Positions 53,250 through 62,339 are shown, counted from the first letter of the stretch. The stretch is 64,000 bases of DNA from Ferdinandcohnia salidurans (GCF_042680725.1 NZ_JBHUEK010000017.1:1-64000), one strand, 5' to 3'. Made by a program: numbers and translations. Notes: generated from the letters alone by a model not told the origin.

Positions 53250-53321
53250 CTGTTTTTAGGAGGTTGGTGGTGCTCCAGGCGTTTTATTAAGCAATCTCAC
53301 ATCCTTTTCCTAATCAAAAAA

Positions 53322-53354
53322 AAAAATCACAGGTCTCACTCACCTGTGATTTTT
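53322..53354 (-). terminator. Intrinsic terminator after the SDR gene
   Basis: AAAAATCACAGGT-GAGTGAG-ACCTGTGATTTTT on the minus strand, followed by TTTTTGATTAGG. Confidence 0.9.
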
Positions 53355-53369
53355 CTCTAATCTAATCGA

Positions 53370-54113
53370 TTATAAGTCAGAAATCATTCCACCATCTACT
53401 ACAAATTGAGCTCCTGTTGAGTAGCTTGAATCATCCGAAGCAAGGTACACCACTAAATTTGAAACTTCCACTACTTCTGCTCTTCTTCTAAGTGGAATAT
53501 CTTGTTCTAGTTGTTTTAGATATTCTTCTACATCAGGTTGATCCGCCATAGGTGTTTTGATAATTCCTGGATGTACAGAATTTACACGGATGTTATATTG
53601 GCCAAGCTCAGCAGCTGCACCTTTTGTCATACCCGTTACCGCATGTTTAGAAGCACTATATGCAATAGCCGTTGGTGCACTCACTAAACCATCGACAGAT
53701 GAAATATTAACAATGGAACCTACACCCGCTTTTTTCATTGAAGGTAAAACTTTTTGCATTCCAAGAAATACACCAAGCTCGTCTACTTTAAATGTTAATT
53801 CGAAGTCTTTTACAGTTAGTTCTTCTAATGTTTTGAAGATACCAATACCTGCGTTGTTTACTAAGACATTGATTGGACCAAATGATTCTTCTGTTTTTGC
53901 GACAACTTCAATCCAATTCTCTTCACTTGCCACATCTAGTTTAAGAGCAATTGCGTTTTCCCCTAATTCATCTGCAAGTTTTTGTGCACCTTCCAAGTTA
54001 AGGTCAGTAATTGCTACTTTCGCACCTTCTTCCACGAATTTACGAGCATGCATAGCACCCATACCTTGTGCTGCACCAGTAATGATTGCAACTTTACCAT
54101 CTAATTTACCCAT
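53370..54113 (-). CDS. SDR-family oxidoreductase
   Basis: About 247 residues from the ATG at 54113. Classical SDR: TGAAQGMG (residues 12-19), NNAG, catalytic YSASK, and HPGIIKTPM. Asp after the second strand (ITDLNLEG) suggests NAD(H) preference. Similar to 3-alpha/20-beta-hydroxysteroid dehydrogenase-like enzymes; substrate unknown. Confidence 0.92.
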   Translation of the reverse strand: MGKLDGKVAIITGAAQGMGAMHARKFVEEGAKVAITDLNLEGAQKLADELGENAIALKLDVASEENWIEVVAKTEESFGPINVLVNNAGIGIFKTLEELTVKDFELTFKVDELGVFLGMQKVLPSMKKAGVGSIVNISSVDGLVSAPTAIAYSASKHAVTGMTKGAAAELGQYNIRVNSVHPGIIKTPMADQPDVEEYLKQLEQDIPLRRRAEVVEVSNLVVYLASDDSSYSTGAQFVVDGGMISDL

Positions 54114-54285
54114 TATGTACCACTCCAATTTCGTAAAAAATTAAAATCAACTTATCTTTCCAAGTCAAAACTATTATTCGGTTACGAACTTTTTTTTACT
54201 CTTTTAATTTTTTCGAGTATAGAGCCTGTCCCTACATGTAATCTGAGGGCAGGCTCTGAATTCAATTTTGCTTTTTTAACAGTTT

Positions 54286-56400
54286 TTAATATTTCACCCC
54301 ATGCCCAAGCTTATACACATTGCCGTCACTGTCTTTATACGCGTAAGTCATTCCGGCTGGCATGTATTTGTCTTTGTCATATCCTGGTACGTCATTAGGA
54401 GATACACAATCGCCATTTTGGTAAACAGCAATGACTTCTTCACTTGCTGGTAAGGTTAATGGTAAGACTCCAGATGGCTTGTGGTTCCCTGTAATCACTT
54501 CAAGCTGTGCATTGTAGAATGTATCGTATCCTGCAACTAGTGCGTCTGCCATTGGTTCTACATTTCCTAAAATCCAAGGAAGAATAATATTGACACTCAT
54601 CACGACTTTACCACCGCGGCCATGTACACTGTCCACTACTTCTTTTAGATGGTCTAAGCCACTTAAAGTAGTCTCTTGATACAATGTCCCATCGATCGCT
54701 GAGTTTACTTTATCCTCACATATATCAAGCTCAAGTAAGCCTGGTGTTGCATTAAAGTATGAACCCGATTTTGGTTGTAAGAACAGAATCGCTGTGTCAG
54801 CTTCTTCATGGTTGTCTGTTAACGTGAACAATCCAAGTTCTTTCGCTTCATTTCTCGCTTTTTCTGTATAAGAAGTCGCTCTTTCTTGCTCTTTATGGAA
54901 CACTTCAATGTACACCTTTTTTCCATCCAGCTTGTCCGCTGTGAGTGGCAAGGTTTCGTTTGAATTTTTAAGTATGGTCACTGATTTTTTATGCGCTTCA
55001 TATGCAGCATCCCAATGTGCCTTTGTGCTGACAACCTCAGTTGCATTTGCTGGGTCATTGTATGTGCGGTCATCAAATAGACCTAAAGCGAACATTTCTG
55101 TTAAGAGACGTACATTGGACTCATCGATTCGTTTTTCACTGATCCAGCCTTTACTAATCGCTAATTTCAGATTTTCAATATCATTCGTATCCGCAATCAA
55201 ATCGGTACCGGCATTAATCGCTTTCGCAAAGCGTTCTCCTTCACTGCTCTTTTCCATTCCCCAACTCATGTTATTAATAATTCCACTATCACTATTCACA
55301 TAGCCCTTAAATCCAAGCTTTCCACGAAGGATATGGTCAATGAAATAACGATTAAACGTAAATCCAACCTCTTCAAATGGGATTTCTTCTCCTTCAAACT
55401 CCTGAACCACACTCTTCTTAATACTTGGAATTGAGTAGTACGGCATGATGGATGATGTTCCATGTTCTGCCGCTGCTCTAAATGGTGGTAGATGGTATTT
55501 TTCTAAGCTGCCCGGAGTTGGGTATAGATTCCATTTTCCTTCCTCATAATGAGGATCAAAGCCATTTTCTCTCGCTCCCCCACCAGGGAAATGCTTCGTT
55601 GTCATCGCAATACTATCTTTTCCTATTGTCTCTCCTTGGAACTCATCAAGGATACGACCGATTACATCGGCAATAAACTCTGGATCTTCTCCAAACGTTC
55701 CATACGTACGTTGCCATCTTGGATCTGTCACCACATCTGCCATATACATATAGCCTTTTCTTAAGCCAGTCGCATTCCATTCTTTTCGGGCAATACTCGC
55801 AAATTCACTAATAAGGGAAGCATCGCCACCATTTTCGATATCGCCCTTTGCGGCCGCTGCCAATCCTAAAGTTCCTGGCCATGTTGAGAAGATTCCGATT
55901 GCATCATTCATACCGAAGACTGCTTCACCATTCTCATTTCTTGAGTTCGATGCAACGATTATAGGAATCCCTAAGCGTGTTCCTTCCGCTACTTCATTCA
56001 TCGCGTTAACCCATTCCGCCATCTCAGCTGGAGTGAAGTTATCTCTTAAAATGAAGTGTCTTAGGTGTCTGTTTGCAATCGTATGAGTCGTTCCGTAAAC
56101 CTTGCTGGTAGCGAAAATCGTTTCTCCTCTTTCGATAATACTTTCATCTAGAACGCCGTCATGGCTTGTCTTGCTTTTATCTTCCTGGGCAAGTCCCATT
56201 TTCCTAGAATTGATCAGCATCATACCAATTTTTTCATCGATATTCATCAAAGAAACAAGATTCTCTGCACGTTCTTTCGGGCTTAAACGCCAATCTTCAT
56301 AAGGATCCAACTTGCCGTTGTTATTTAAATCTTTAAATTTCAAACCTTCATGTTCAATCAGTTTCTTCGTTCTTACTTGTAATTCTGGTTGCTTTTGCAT
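54286..56400 (-). CDS. Cytoplasmic glycoside hydrolase family 3 enzyme
   Basis: 704 residues, no signal peptide. Begins with an EF-hand-like loop DLNNNGKLDPYEDWRLSP typical of one GH3 branch. GH3 N-domain marks: VATSKVYGTTH, TKHFPGGGARENG (His for substrate), and the nucleophile Asp in GYVNSDSGII. C-terminal GH3 domain (KKSVTILKNSNETLPL). A beta-glucosidase/xylosidase-type exo-enzyme working on unphosphorylated glycosides. Follows the PTS-like permease gene by 48 nt, one operon. Confidence 0.93.
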   Translation of the reverse strand: MQKQPELQVRTKKLIEHEGLKFKDLNNNGKLDPYEDWRLSPKERAENLVSLMNIDEKIGMMLINSRKMGLAQEDKSKTSHDGVLDESIIERGETIFATSKVYGTTHTIANRHLRHFILRDNFTPAEMAEWVNAMNEVAEGTRLGIPIIVASNSRNENGEAVFGMNDAIGIFSTWPGTLGLAAAAKGDIENGGDASLISEFASIARKEWNATGLRKGYMYMADVVTDPRWQRTYGTFGEDPEFIADVIGRILDEFQGETIGKDSIAMTTKHFPGGGARENGFDPHYEEGKWNLYPTPGSLEKYHLPPFRAAAEHGTSSIMPYYSIPSIKKSVVQEFEGEEIPFEEVGFTFNRYFIDHILRGKLGFKGYVNSDSGIINNMSWGMEKSSEGERFAKAINAGTDLIADTNDIENLKLAISKGWISEKRIDESNVRLLTEMFALGLFDDRTYNDPANATEVVSTKAHWDAAYEAHKKSVTILKNSNETLPLTADKLDGKKVYIEVFHKEQERATSYTEKARNEAKELGLFTLTDNHEEADTAILFLQPKSGSYFNATPGLLELDICEDKVNSAIDGTLYQETTLSGLDHLKEVVDSVHGRGGKVVMSVNIILPWILGNVEPMADALVAGYDTFYNAQLEVITGNHKPSGVLPLTLPASEEVIAVYQNGDCVSPNDVPGYDKDKYMPAGMTYAYKDSDGNVYKLGHGVKY

Positions 56401-56448
56401 GTAACTTCCTCCTCATAGGGTTCATTAAGTTTCAACCATCGGTTTTTG

Positions 56449-58053
56449 CTATGCATCAAGTCTCATAACTTCATCATCATTTGCCTCAACATTACCCGAT
56501 TTCATTGGTTTCACTTCTACATACTCTTCTGTATTGGTAATCACGATTGGTGTTTTCAGATCATATCCTGCTGCTTTAATCTTTTCGATGTCAAATTCAA
56601 TAAGGATGTCGCCTTTTTTCACTTCATCCCACTGTTTTACATGGGAAGTGAAATATTTGCCTTTCAACTGAACCGTATTTTCACCAATATAGATTAAAAT
56701 CTCAGCCCCACCATTTGATGTAATTCCAATCGCATGCTTACTAGCGAATAATGTGGTTACGACTCCATCCACTGGAGAAATGATAGCCCCTTTTGTTGGT
56801 TCAATGGCAATCCCCTTCCCTACAACTTCTGTTGAAAAAAGTGGATCTGCTAATTGATTTAATGGAACGATTTTACCCGTTAATGGACTTGCAATGATTT
56901 CTTTTTTTACATTTCTTAACCCAAATACTTTATTTGTCTTTTCAACAACTGCTAGGTCATGCTTGCCTTCATATCCAAATACCATCGTTAGCATCATGGC
57001 GATTAGTAAGGAAGCGAACACACCTATTGCGAAAATTCCGATTGGTGAAAATACAGGAATTGATAAGAAACTTGGGAGTGCAAATGCGGTTGCTGATACT
57101 CCTAGTGCTCCGTTGATTGCCCCACCTATAGCTCCAGCTATCCCAACGTATAACATAGTTCGTTTGTAACGGACGAGAATACCATATGTGATAATTTCGG
57201 TTGTCCCTGCTAAAGCACTTGGGAGAAGCCCTGACCCAGCAAGTGTTTTCAATTTTTTATCTCTCGTTTTAAAGAATACGCCAAGCCCCATACCGATTTG
57301 GGCAAATGGTGCCGCTGCTGCCATTGCGATAATTGGATCAAGACCCGTTGCACCAAGATTGGCAATGGCGATTGGAATAACTGCCCAATGAAGCCCTAAA
57401 ATTGTAAGGAAAGACCATGCCGCTCCTAATACAGCTCCTGTAACTAATCCGCTTTGATCACTTAAAAACTGAATAATGAATGCTAATCCTTGACCAACAT
57501 ACGTCCCAAATGGACCAAAAATAAGAATCGTTAATGGTACGATAATCAGTAAAGAAATCATCGGATTGATAAACATCTGTAAGTCTTTATAAATCACTTT
57601 TTTCAAGATTTTATCTAAAAATGCATAAATCGATGCAGCGATTAAAATCGGAAACACGGTCGATGAATAACTAGCCAATAAAACCGGAATCCCTAAGAAT
57701 GAAACATCCTGTGCCTGTGAAGTGACTAAACTCACATAATTTGGTTCTAATAATGCTGCCCCAATTGCTGCTCCCACAAATCCATTGGCCCCGAGTTTGT
57801 TTGCCATTGTAAAACCGAGGAAGATAGGAAAAAAGTAAAAAACAGCATGTCCTGCAGCAGAAAGAATCGCGTAGGTACCGCTTTCAGCGGAAACCCAACC
57901 TAATGACTTTAAGATGGACAATAAAGCTGTGATTAAGCCTGATCCGGCTAGCACTCCTAAAATGGGTGCAAAACTTCCACTAATTGCGCCTAATAGTTTA
58001 TTTACGACTGTTTCCTTTTTCTCTACAGTAGTATCATTGTTTTTCAAGGTCAT
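56449..58053 (-). CDS. PTS-type EIIC-EIIA protein lacking EIIB, phospho-His replaced by Tyr
   Basis: 534 residues from an ATG directly after AGGAGGACATG-type sequence. Residues 15-360 form a glucose/beta-glucoside-type EIIC (PILGVLAGSGLITALLSIL, YFFPIFLGF, TEIITYGI); residues 385-515 form EIIA. The usual N-terminal EIIB with its phospho-Cys is absent. In EIIA the support His is kept (SKHAIGIT), but the phosphorylated His of EILIHIG is Tyr455 (EILIYIG; TAT at 56689-56691, one base from CAT). Normal PTS transport with this protein alone seems impossible. It could be a facilitator that passes sugar to the GH3 enzyme, or a sensor. Confidence 0.88.
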   Translation of the reverse strand: MTLKNNDTTVEKKETVVNKLLGAISGSFAPILGVLAGSGLITALLSILKSLGWVSAESGTYAILSAAGHAVFYFFPIFLGFTMANKLGANGFVGAAIGAALLEPNYVSLVTSQAQDVSFLGIPVLLASYSSTVFPILIAASIYAFLDKILKKVIYKDLQMFINPMISLLIIVPLTILIFGPFGTYVGQGLAFIIQFLSDQSGLVTGAVLGAAWSFLTILGLHWAVIPIAIANLGATGLDPIIAMAAAAPFAQIGMGLGVFFKTRDKKLKTLAGSGLLPSALAGTTEIITYGILVRYKRTMLYVGIAGAIGGAINGALGVSATAFALPSFLSIPVFSPIGIFAIGVFASLLIAMMLTMVFGYEGKHDLAVVEKTNKVFGLRNVKKEIIASPLTGKIVPLNQLADPLFSTEVVGKGIAIEPTKGAIISPVDGVVTTLFASKHAIGITSNGGAEILIYIGENTVQLKGKYFTSHVKQWDEVKKGDILIEFDIEKIKAAGYDLKTPIVITNTEEYVEVKPMKSGNVEANDDEVMRLDA

Positions 58054-58184
58054 GTCCTCCTAGTTGTGATTTCTTTGCTGAGTAAAAATTCTATTTCAAA
58101 TTCATCATAGAGGAATAAAAAGACGTAGGTTCACACTAACTATACAAAGTGTCTAGTACCTCTATTAAAATCTCCCAAAGACAG

Positions 58185-58229
58185 GGCTTTCATTTACAAA
58201 AAAATTCTGCCTAGATAAGGCTTTCATTT
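58185..58229. promoter_or_regulatory. Direct repeats between divergent genes, candidate AraC sites
   Basis: GGCTTTCATTT occurs at 58185-58195 and 58219-58229, 34 bp apart, about three helical turns. In the gap between the permease gene and the AraC gene. Confidence 0.5.
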
Positions 58230-58346
58230 CCTCTAAGACTTCTTTTTTTTTAGATTATAGTGATATAATATCAAGGAATTACATGAAATAAATTGTTATT
58301 TTTGCTGATAATATTGTATATCTTGCTATTGTAAAAGGAGCATATT

Positions 58347-59255
58347 ATGAAAGAATCGACATTTATGCCAGTTTTAAATGAAAATTTTGAGGTTTATTAT
58401 TGGAGTAATAAATATAAATCCCATGATTGGGGCAGAAAGCCTGACAAATCTTTAGAAAATTATTCTGAAATCGAGCCTTTATTCCGCTTGCATAGTCATG
58501 ACGCAATGGAGATTCTCGTATTCTTAGGTGGAGATTGTGAATTTTTTTGTGAAGGACAAATTTATTCACTAACCAAAGGGGACGTTGTCATCATTCCCCC
58601 GTATGCTGTACATAAAGCAGAAGTAAGTGATTTCGACAACTATGAAAGAATCGTATCGACCATTAGCAAATCATTATTGGCTGATTTCTTATCGATTTCT
58701 CCTTTCATGAGTGATAGCATCATCCATCATAAAACGCAGGGTTCTTACGTCGTCCATCTTCACACCAAAAATTTGAAGGAAATTCTCTCGCTCTTCCAAG
58801 ACATCAGTAATCGCATAAAAGGGAATAGTGACCCTTATTCATTTGCATCCCATTATTTATTATTTCGAGCGATGGAAATCATCTTAAATCCAGCTAGTAG
58901 TGAGCCCATGAGTAGTCTAAGCAGTGCGTCTGATCAACGTCTACATGCCATTCTCAAATACATTGAAGAACATTTGACGGATTCAGAAATGAATTTAGAC
59001 AACGTCTCAAGTCATTTTCATTTAAACAAGTATTATTTTTCTCATTACTTTAAAGAAAACATGAAAGTACCCTTTTATCGTTATGTATTATTGAAACGAC
59101 TTGCTACCGCCGTTGCCTTAATCAAACAAAATGAGCTCTCAATCGAAGAAATTGCCACCAAATGTGGGTTTCAAGACTACTCTAGCTTTTATCGACTTTT
59201 TAAAAAGGAATATAATGTATCTCCAAAAAACTTACAAAAGGAGTTTAGGAAGTAA
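58347..59255 (+). CDS. AraC-family transcriptional regulator
   Basis: 302 residues. N-terminal cupin (FRLHSHDAMEILVFLGGDCEFF...GDVVIIPPYAVHKAEV), C-terminal HTH pair (LDNVSSHFHLNKYYFSHYFKENMKVPFYRYV and IEEIATKCGFQDYSSFYRLFKKEYNVSP). Divergent from the GH3/permease operon, probably its sugar-responsive regulator. ATG after AAAAGGAGCATATT. Confidence 0.93.
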   Translation: MKESTFMPVLNENFEVYYWSNKYKSHDWGRKPDKSLENYSEIEPLFRLHSHDAMEILVFLGGDCEFFCEGQIYSLTKGDVVIIPPYAVHKAEVSDFDNYERIVSTISKSLLADFLSISPFMSDSIIHHKTQGSYVVHLHTKNLKEILSLFQDISNRIKGNSDPYSFASHYLLFRAMEIILNPASSEPMSSLSSASDQRLHAILKYIEEHLTDSEMNLDNVSSHFHLNKYYFSHYFKENMKVPFYRYVLLKRLATAVALIKQNELSIEEIATKCGFQDYSSFYRLFKKEYNVSPKNLQKEFRK

Positions 59256-59276
59256 TTCACTTGTTTAGGGAAAAGC

Positions 59277-59304
59277 AAAACGCTCAGAAACCTGAGCGTT
59301 TTTT
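59277..59304 (+). terminator. Intrinsic terminator
   Basis: AAAACGCTCAG-AAAC-CTGAGCGTTTTTT. Confidence 0.92.
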
Positions 59305-59376
59305 GTATAGAGATATGATTTTTATGTCGCAGTACATTTTGTAAATTAGAAAAAATAAAAAGACCTTCAAAAGCCT

Positions 59377-59637
59377 TTATCTACTTCTTACAAGTAATTC
59401 AACTGCTTCTTTTACAAGTTCCTCTGTGCTTTCCCCTTTTCCATCAGCCGTACGTACACATTCAACCAGATTAGAACTAACCGCTACTCCAATTGTTCGA
59501 TCAATAGCTGTACGAGCGGCGGAGAGTTGAGTAATAACGTCTTTACAATCTTTGTTTTCTTCCATCATTCGTAAAATACCGCGTAATTGTCCTTCAATAC
59601 GTTTTACGCGGTTCTTTATTTTCTCATCATATTCCAT
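59377..59637 (-). CDS. cstR: CstR-type persulfide-sensing repressor
   Basis: 86 residues from the ATG at 59637 (AAAGGGGCAATTTAC upstream). CsoR/DUF156 helical fold: RVKRIEGQLRGILRMMEENKDCKDVITQLSAARTAID. Cys31 and Cys60 match the CstR pair; the position four before Cys60, which is His in copper-sensing CsoR, is Asn56. That favours a persulfide sensor over a copper sensor, and the surrounding sulfur genes agree. Expected to bind the TACCC..GGGTA operators and release on Cys-Sx-Cys bridge formation. Equivalent to B. subtilis YrkD. Confidence 0.9.
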   Translation of the reverse strand: MEYDEKIKNRVKRIEGQLRGILRMMEENKDCKDVITQLSAARTAIDRTIGVAVSSNLVECVRTADGKGESTEELVKEAVELLVRSR

Positions 59638-59680
59638 GTAAATTGCCCCTTTCATCGTGGGGTTGATGATTCCCCTATTT

Positions 59681-60034
59681 TTATGCCAATTCTTCGTTAA
59701 ATTTATATGAATCACTCACTGTGTATGCAGTCACTTGGAATCCTTTACGTTTTAAAATACGAATTGCAACGTTTTTCTCTAGTCTATTTGAAGCCACAAT
59801 ATGAACCTTTTTTTCTGGTATTTCATAACAATACCTTTCCAAATAGGCAACAGGAATATTAATAGATTTCTCGATTACATCTTTGTATGATATATTGTAG
59901 TCTCTTACATCTATGACCTCAACATCCGTAAAATTTACTTTTAATGTTTCTTCACAGTGTACACCCACTACTGGGAAATACCTCTTATATAATTCCCATA
60001 ATATAAATAGTATCAAAAGGAAAACCAATAGCAA
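59681..60034 (-). CDS. Membrane-anchored rhodanese-like protein without the catalytic Cys
   Basis: About 117 residues from a TTG at 60034 (AGGGG 10 nt upstream). One N-terminal membrane segment, then a rhodanese-like domain: DVEVIDVRDYNISYKDVIEKSINIPV. At the active-site loop, usually C-x-x-G-x-R-S, it has VHIVASNRLEKN, so the sulfur-accepting Cys is missing. Other Cys residues exist (GVHCEE, RYCYE). May bind rather than transfer sulfur. Operon with cstR (43-nt gap), with an operator in front. Confidence 0.82.
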   Translation of the reverse strand: MLLVFLLILFILWELYKRYFPVVGVHCEETLKVNFTDVEVIDVRDYNISYKDVIEKSINIPVAYLERYCYEIPEKKVHIVASNRLEKNVAIRILKRKGFQVTAYTVSDSYKFNEELA

Positions 60035-60087
60035 TAGATAACAACCCCTAAATGGAATAAAATGAAGGAAACACTGTATAACTATTA

Positions 60088-60105
60088 TATACCCATAAGG
60101 GTATA
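60088..60105. promoter_or_regulatory. CstR operator 1
   Basis: TATACCC-ATAA-GGGTATA, perfect palindrome, upstream of the rhodanese-cstR pair. Confidence 0.82.
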
Positions 60106-60146
60106 TTGTCAATCAACCGACTCACCCTGTGCTTAAACAAAAAACG

Positions 60147-60171
60147 AAAAAAGGAGGGCCGCCCCTCCTTT
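60147..60171 (-). terminator. Intrinsic terminator
   Basis: Minus strand AAAGGAGGG-GCGG-CCCTCCTTTTTT, after the TGA-containing small gene and tauE, before the rhodanese-cstR promoter. Confidence 0.92.
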
Positions 60172-60175
60172 CTGT

Positions 60176-60325
60176 TTAGAATATTTTCTGTAGCAATATA
60201 ATGACTCCTACCAGGAGCCAGACAAGTACTCCAGGTCATATGGGCGGAATGCCCTTAACCTTTGAGACTTTGTTAGTTTTAATTCCTCAGGTTCCATTAC
60301 CACAATTTTTAGTGGGTTTATCCAT
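60176..60325 (-). pseudogene. 49-codon small membrane gene with two in-frame TGA codons
   Basis: ATG at 60325 (GGGTGATAAA in front) reads MDKPTKNCGNGT, TGA, GIKTNKVSKVKGIPPI, TGA, PGVLVWLLVGVIILLQKIF, TAA at 60176. With Trp at both TGA sites it would be a normal small protein: charged start, then one membrane span. Good ribosome binding site and terminator position (4 nt past the stop) suggest it was a real gene after tauE. Two separate TGG to TGA changes, or recoding, or not a gene at all. Confidence 0.5.
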
Positions 60326-60373
60326 TTTATCACCCGATTTCATCTTTGTTTTAAATATACGAACCGTACTATT

Positions 60374-61150
60374 TTAAAGAATATCCATCCAAATCTTCAC
60401 TGCAGTTCCAGCAATTAAGATGGCAAGGATAATTTGTAACACCTTTGTATTCATCTTCTTCCCTGCAATTGCACCAAGTGGAGAGGCAATTAAACTTGCC
60501 ACGATCATAATTACTGCTGGTACATATTCAATTTGTCCTGTCGTGATTTTACCTACAGTCGAACCAATTGATGAAATAAATGTAATTGCAAGTGAAGATG
60601 CGATTGTCATTCGGGTTGGAATCTTTAAGACAACAAGCATGATCGGTACAAGTAAAAATGCGCCGGCTGCTCCAACTATTCCAGCTCCAAGCCCTACGAT
60701 AAAGGCAAGCGCAGCTGCTAGCCATTTATTAAACGTCACTTGATCAAACGGAACATCGTCCACATTCTTTTTCGGAATGAACATCATGATCGCAGCAATT
60801 AACGCTAACACACCATAGACAACGTTAATACCGCCCTCTGACATAAACTTAGATCCAAATCCCCCAACAAAACTACCGACTAAAATACTAATCCCCATAT
60901 AGAGAATAAGTGTTTTATTTAAATAACCGCCCTTACGATAAGCCCAGACACCACCGATGGTCGCAAAAAACACTTGAACAGCACTGATACCGGACACCTC
61001 ATGGGCACTAAAAGCTGCTAAACCAAATAAAGGTGGAATATATAATAGCATCGGATATTTAATGATAGATCCACCGATTCCTAACATTCCTGAGATATAT
61101 GAACCAATAAAACCAATTAGAAATATTGTAATGATAAATGCAAAATCCAT
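60374..61150 (-). CDS. TauE/SafE-family sulfite/organosulfur exporter
   Basis: 258 residues, about eight spans. Family marks: IGFIGSYISGMLGIGGSIIKYPMLLY, GLGAGIVGAAGAFLLVPIMLVVL, and SSLAITFISS. Probably exports sulfite, thiosulfate or related anions made when persulfides are oxidised. Equivalent position to B. subtilis YrkJ. Confidence 0.92.
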   Translation of the reverse strand: MDFAFIITIFLIGFIGSYISGMLGIGGSIIKYPMLLYIPPLFGLAAFSAHEVSGISAVQVFFATIGGVWAYRKGGYLNKTLILYMGISILVGSFVGGFGSKFMSEGGINVVYGVLALIAAIMMFIPKKNVDDVPFDQVTFNKWLAAALAFIVGLGAGIVGAAGAFLLVPIMLVVLKIPTRMTIASSLAITFISSIGSTVGKITTGQIEYVPAVIMIVASLIASPLGAIAGKKMNTKVLQIILAILIAGTAVKIWMDIL

Positions 61151-61174
61151 CGTATTTCCCCTCTCTATAGAAAA

Positions 61175-61195
61175 GGGAACCCACTAATGGTTCCC
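61175..61195 (-). terminator. Weak terminator or mRNA hairpin
   Basis: Minus strand GGGAACC-ATTAGTG-GGTTCCC followed by TTTTC, between the MBL gene and tauE. Confidence 0.6.
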
Positions 61196-61211
61196 TCGTA
61201 ATATTCATTAA

Positions 61212-62339
61212 CTAACGTACCGCACAACGGTTTGGTCCGATTTCCATTTCGCGTTGTTTTTCTTCATCAGGAGAAATTTTCCCCATGTTTGTTTCACGAA
61301 TCTCTTGATATGCATTTGGTTGTGGTGGTAGATTTTCTGTTACGATTCTTCTAAACTCTGCTTCGTCCGTAATATTTAGACCATGGTTTTTCGCAAATAG
61401 TGTTCCAAGTTTTTCAGATACACTTCCATCTTCATTTAATTCGTCAATAATCATGAAGTGAGCTGGCAAAACCACTAGTTCATCAGATAATTCTCTGTAA
61501 CGGTTATAAAGCGTTTCTCTTAGATCTCCTACCCAATCTTGCGCTAAACCAGCAAGGTCTGGTCGACCGATTGAATCGATGAATAGAATATCTCCAGAAA
61601 GTAAGAACTTCTCATCCACAACGAAAGAAGTAGAACCAATTGTGTGACCTGGAGGATACAAGGCATGAATATTGATTGTCGTATTACCAATTGTCACGTC
61701 TTGACCACCTTCTAGAGCTGCGTATTCAAACGTTACTTCTGTAGCATCTTTTGGTGGTAACCAGTAAGTTGCATTTGTGGCTTCTGCGATTTTTCGTCCT
61801 CCAGAAATATGGTCAGCATGTAAGTGAGTATCAAATACATGTGTAATTTTTGCAGACTTGCTTTCGGCAAAATCAAGGAAGATATCAGTCATACGAGTGG
61901 CATCGATAATCGCTGCTTCACCATTTGATACAGCCATGTAAGATAGACAGCCTTTTCCGATACGAACGAATTGATAGATTTCGCCACCATCTTTTAAGTC
62001 GCCAACTTTAACTGGCTCTAAATGCTCACTCCACGACTTCATTCCACCTTTAAGGTAAGAAACTGTAAGTCCTGCTTCAGAAAGCATATCGGCTACCATG
62101 ACAGATGAACCTTCTTTAGCACACACCACTAAGATATCCTGATCTTTCGGCAGCTTTTGAAGGATTCCCTCAACTCCGTCTAGTAATTCAAAGTAAGGAA
62201 TGTTTAAATAGTCGAAGTTTTCACCTTCAATTTTCCAATCGTTAAAATCACTTTCATTACGAACGTCTAAGATAAACAATGTTTCTTCATCGAACACTTT
62301 TTTCGTAACATCTTTTGCAGTCATTACGTTAACAGCCAT
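61212..62339 (-). CDS. Rhodanese + metallo-beta-lactamase-fold persulfide dioxygenase-like protein
   Basis: About 375 residues from the ATG at 62339. Order: rhodanese domain (residues 8-110, catalytic Cys in VVCAKEG), then MBL domain (FDTHLHADHISGGRKIA, PPGHTIGSTSF, LSGDILF...GRPDL). S. aureus CstB has these activities but with the rhodanese at the end, so domain order is as in B. subtilis YrkH. Oxidises low-molecular-weight persulfide to sulfite/thiosulfate. An operator overlaps the ribosome binding region. Confidence 0.92.
   Translation of the reverse strand: MAVNVMTAKDVTKKVFDEETLFILDVRNESDFNDWKIEGENFDYLNIPYFELLDGVEGILQKLPKDQDILVVCAKEGSSVMVADMLSEAGLTVSYLKGGMKSWSEHLEPVKVGDLKDGGEIYQFVRIGKGCLSYMAVSNGEAAIIDATRMTDIFLDFAESKSAKITHVFDTHLHADHISGGRKIAEATNATYWLPPKDATEVTFEYAALEGGQDVTIGNTTINIHALYPPGHTIGSTSFVVDEKFLLSGDILFIDSIGRPDLAGLAQDWVGDLRETLYNRYRELSDELVVLPAHFMIIDELNEDGSVSEKLGTLFAKNHGLNITDEAEFRRIVTENLPPQPNAYQEIRETNMGKISPDEEKQREMEIGPNRCAVR

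Noticed and set aside
53557..54144. 195-codon plus-strand ORF
   Set aside because: Shadow of the SDR gene; no start signal.
59377..59637. Copper-sensing CsoR
   Set aside because: The His of the C-H-C copper site is Asn56, and no copper exporter or chaperone gene is nearby.
2586..60325. General reassignment of TGA to Trp
   Set aside because: TGA ends intact genes here (for example 20872-20874 and 11014-11016) and TGG is used freely for Trp, so the three in-frame TGAs are local.
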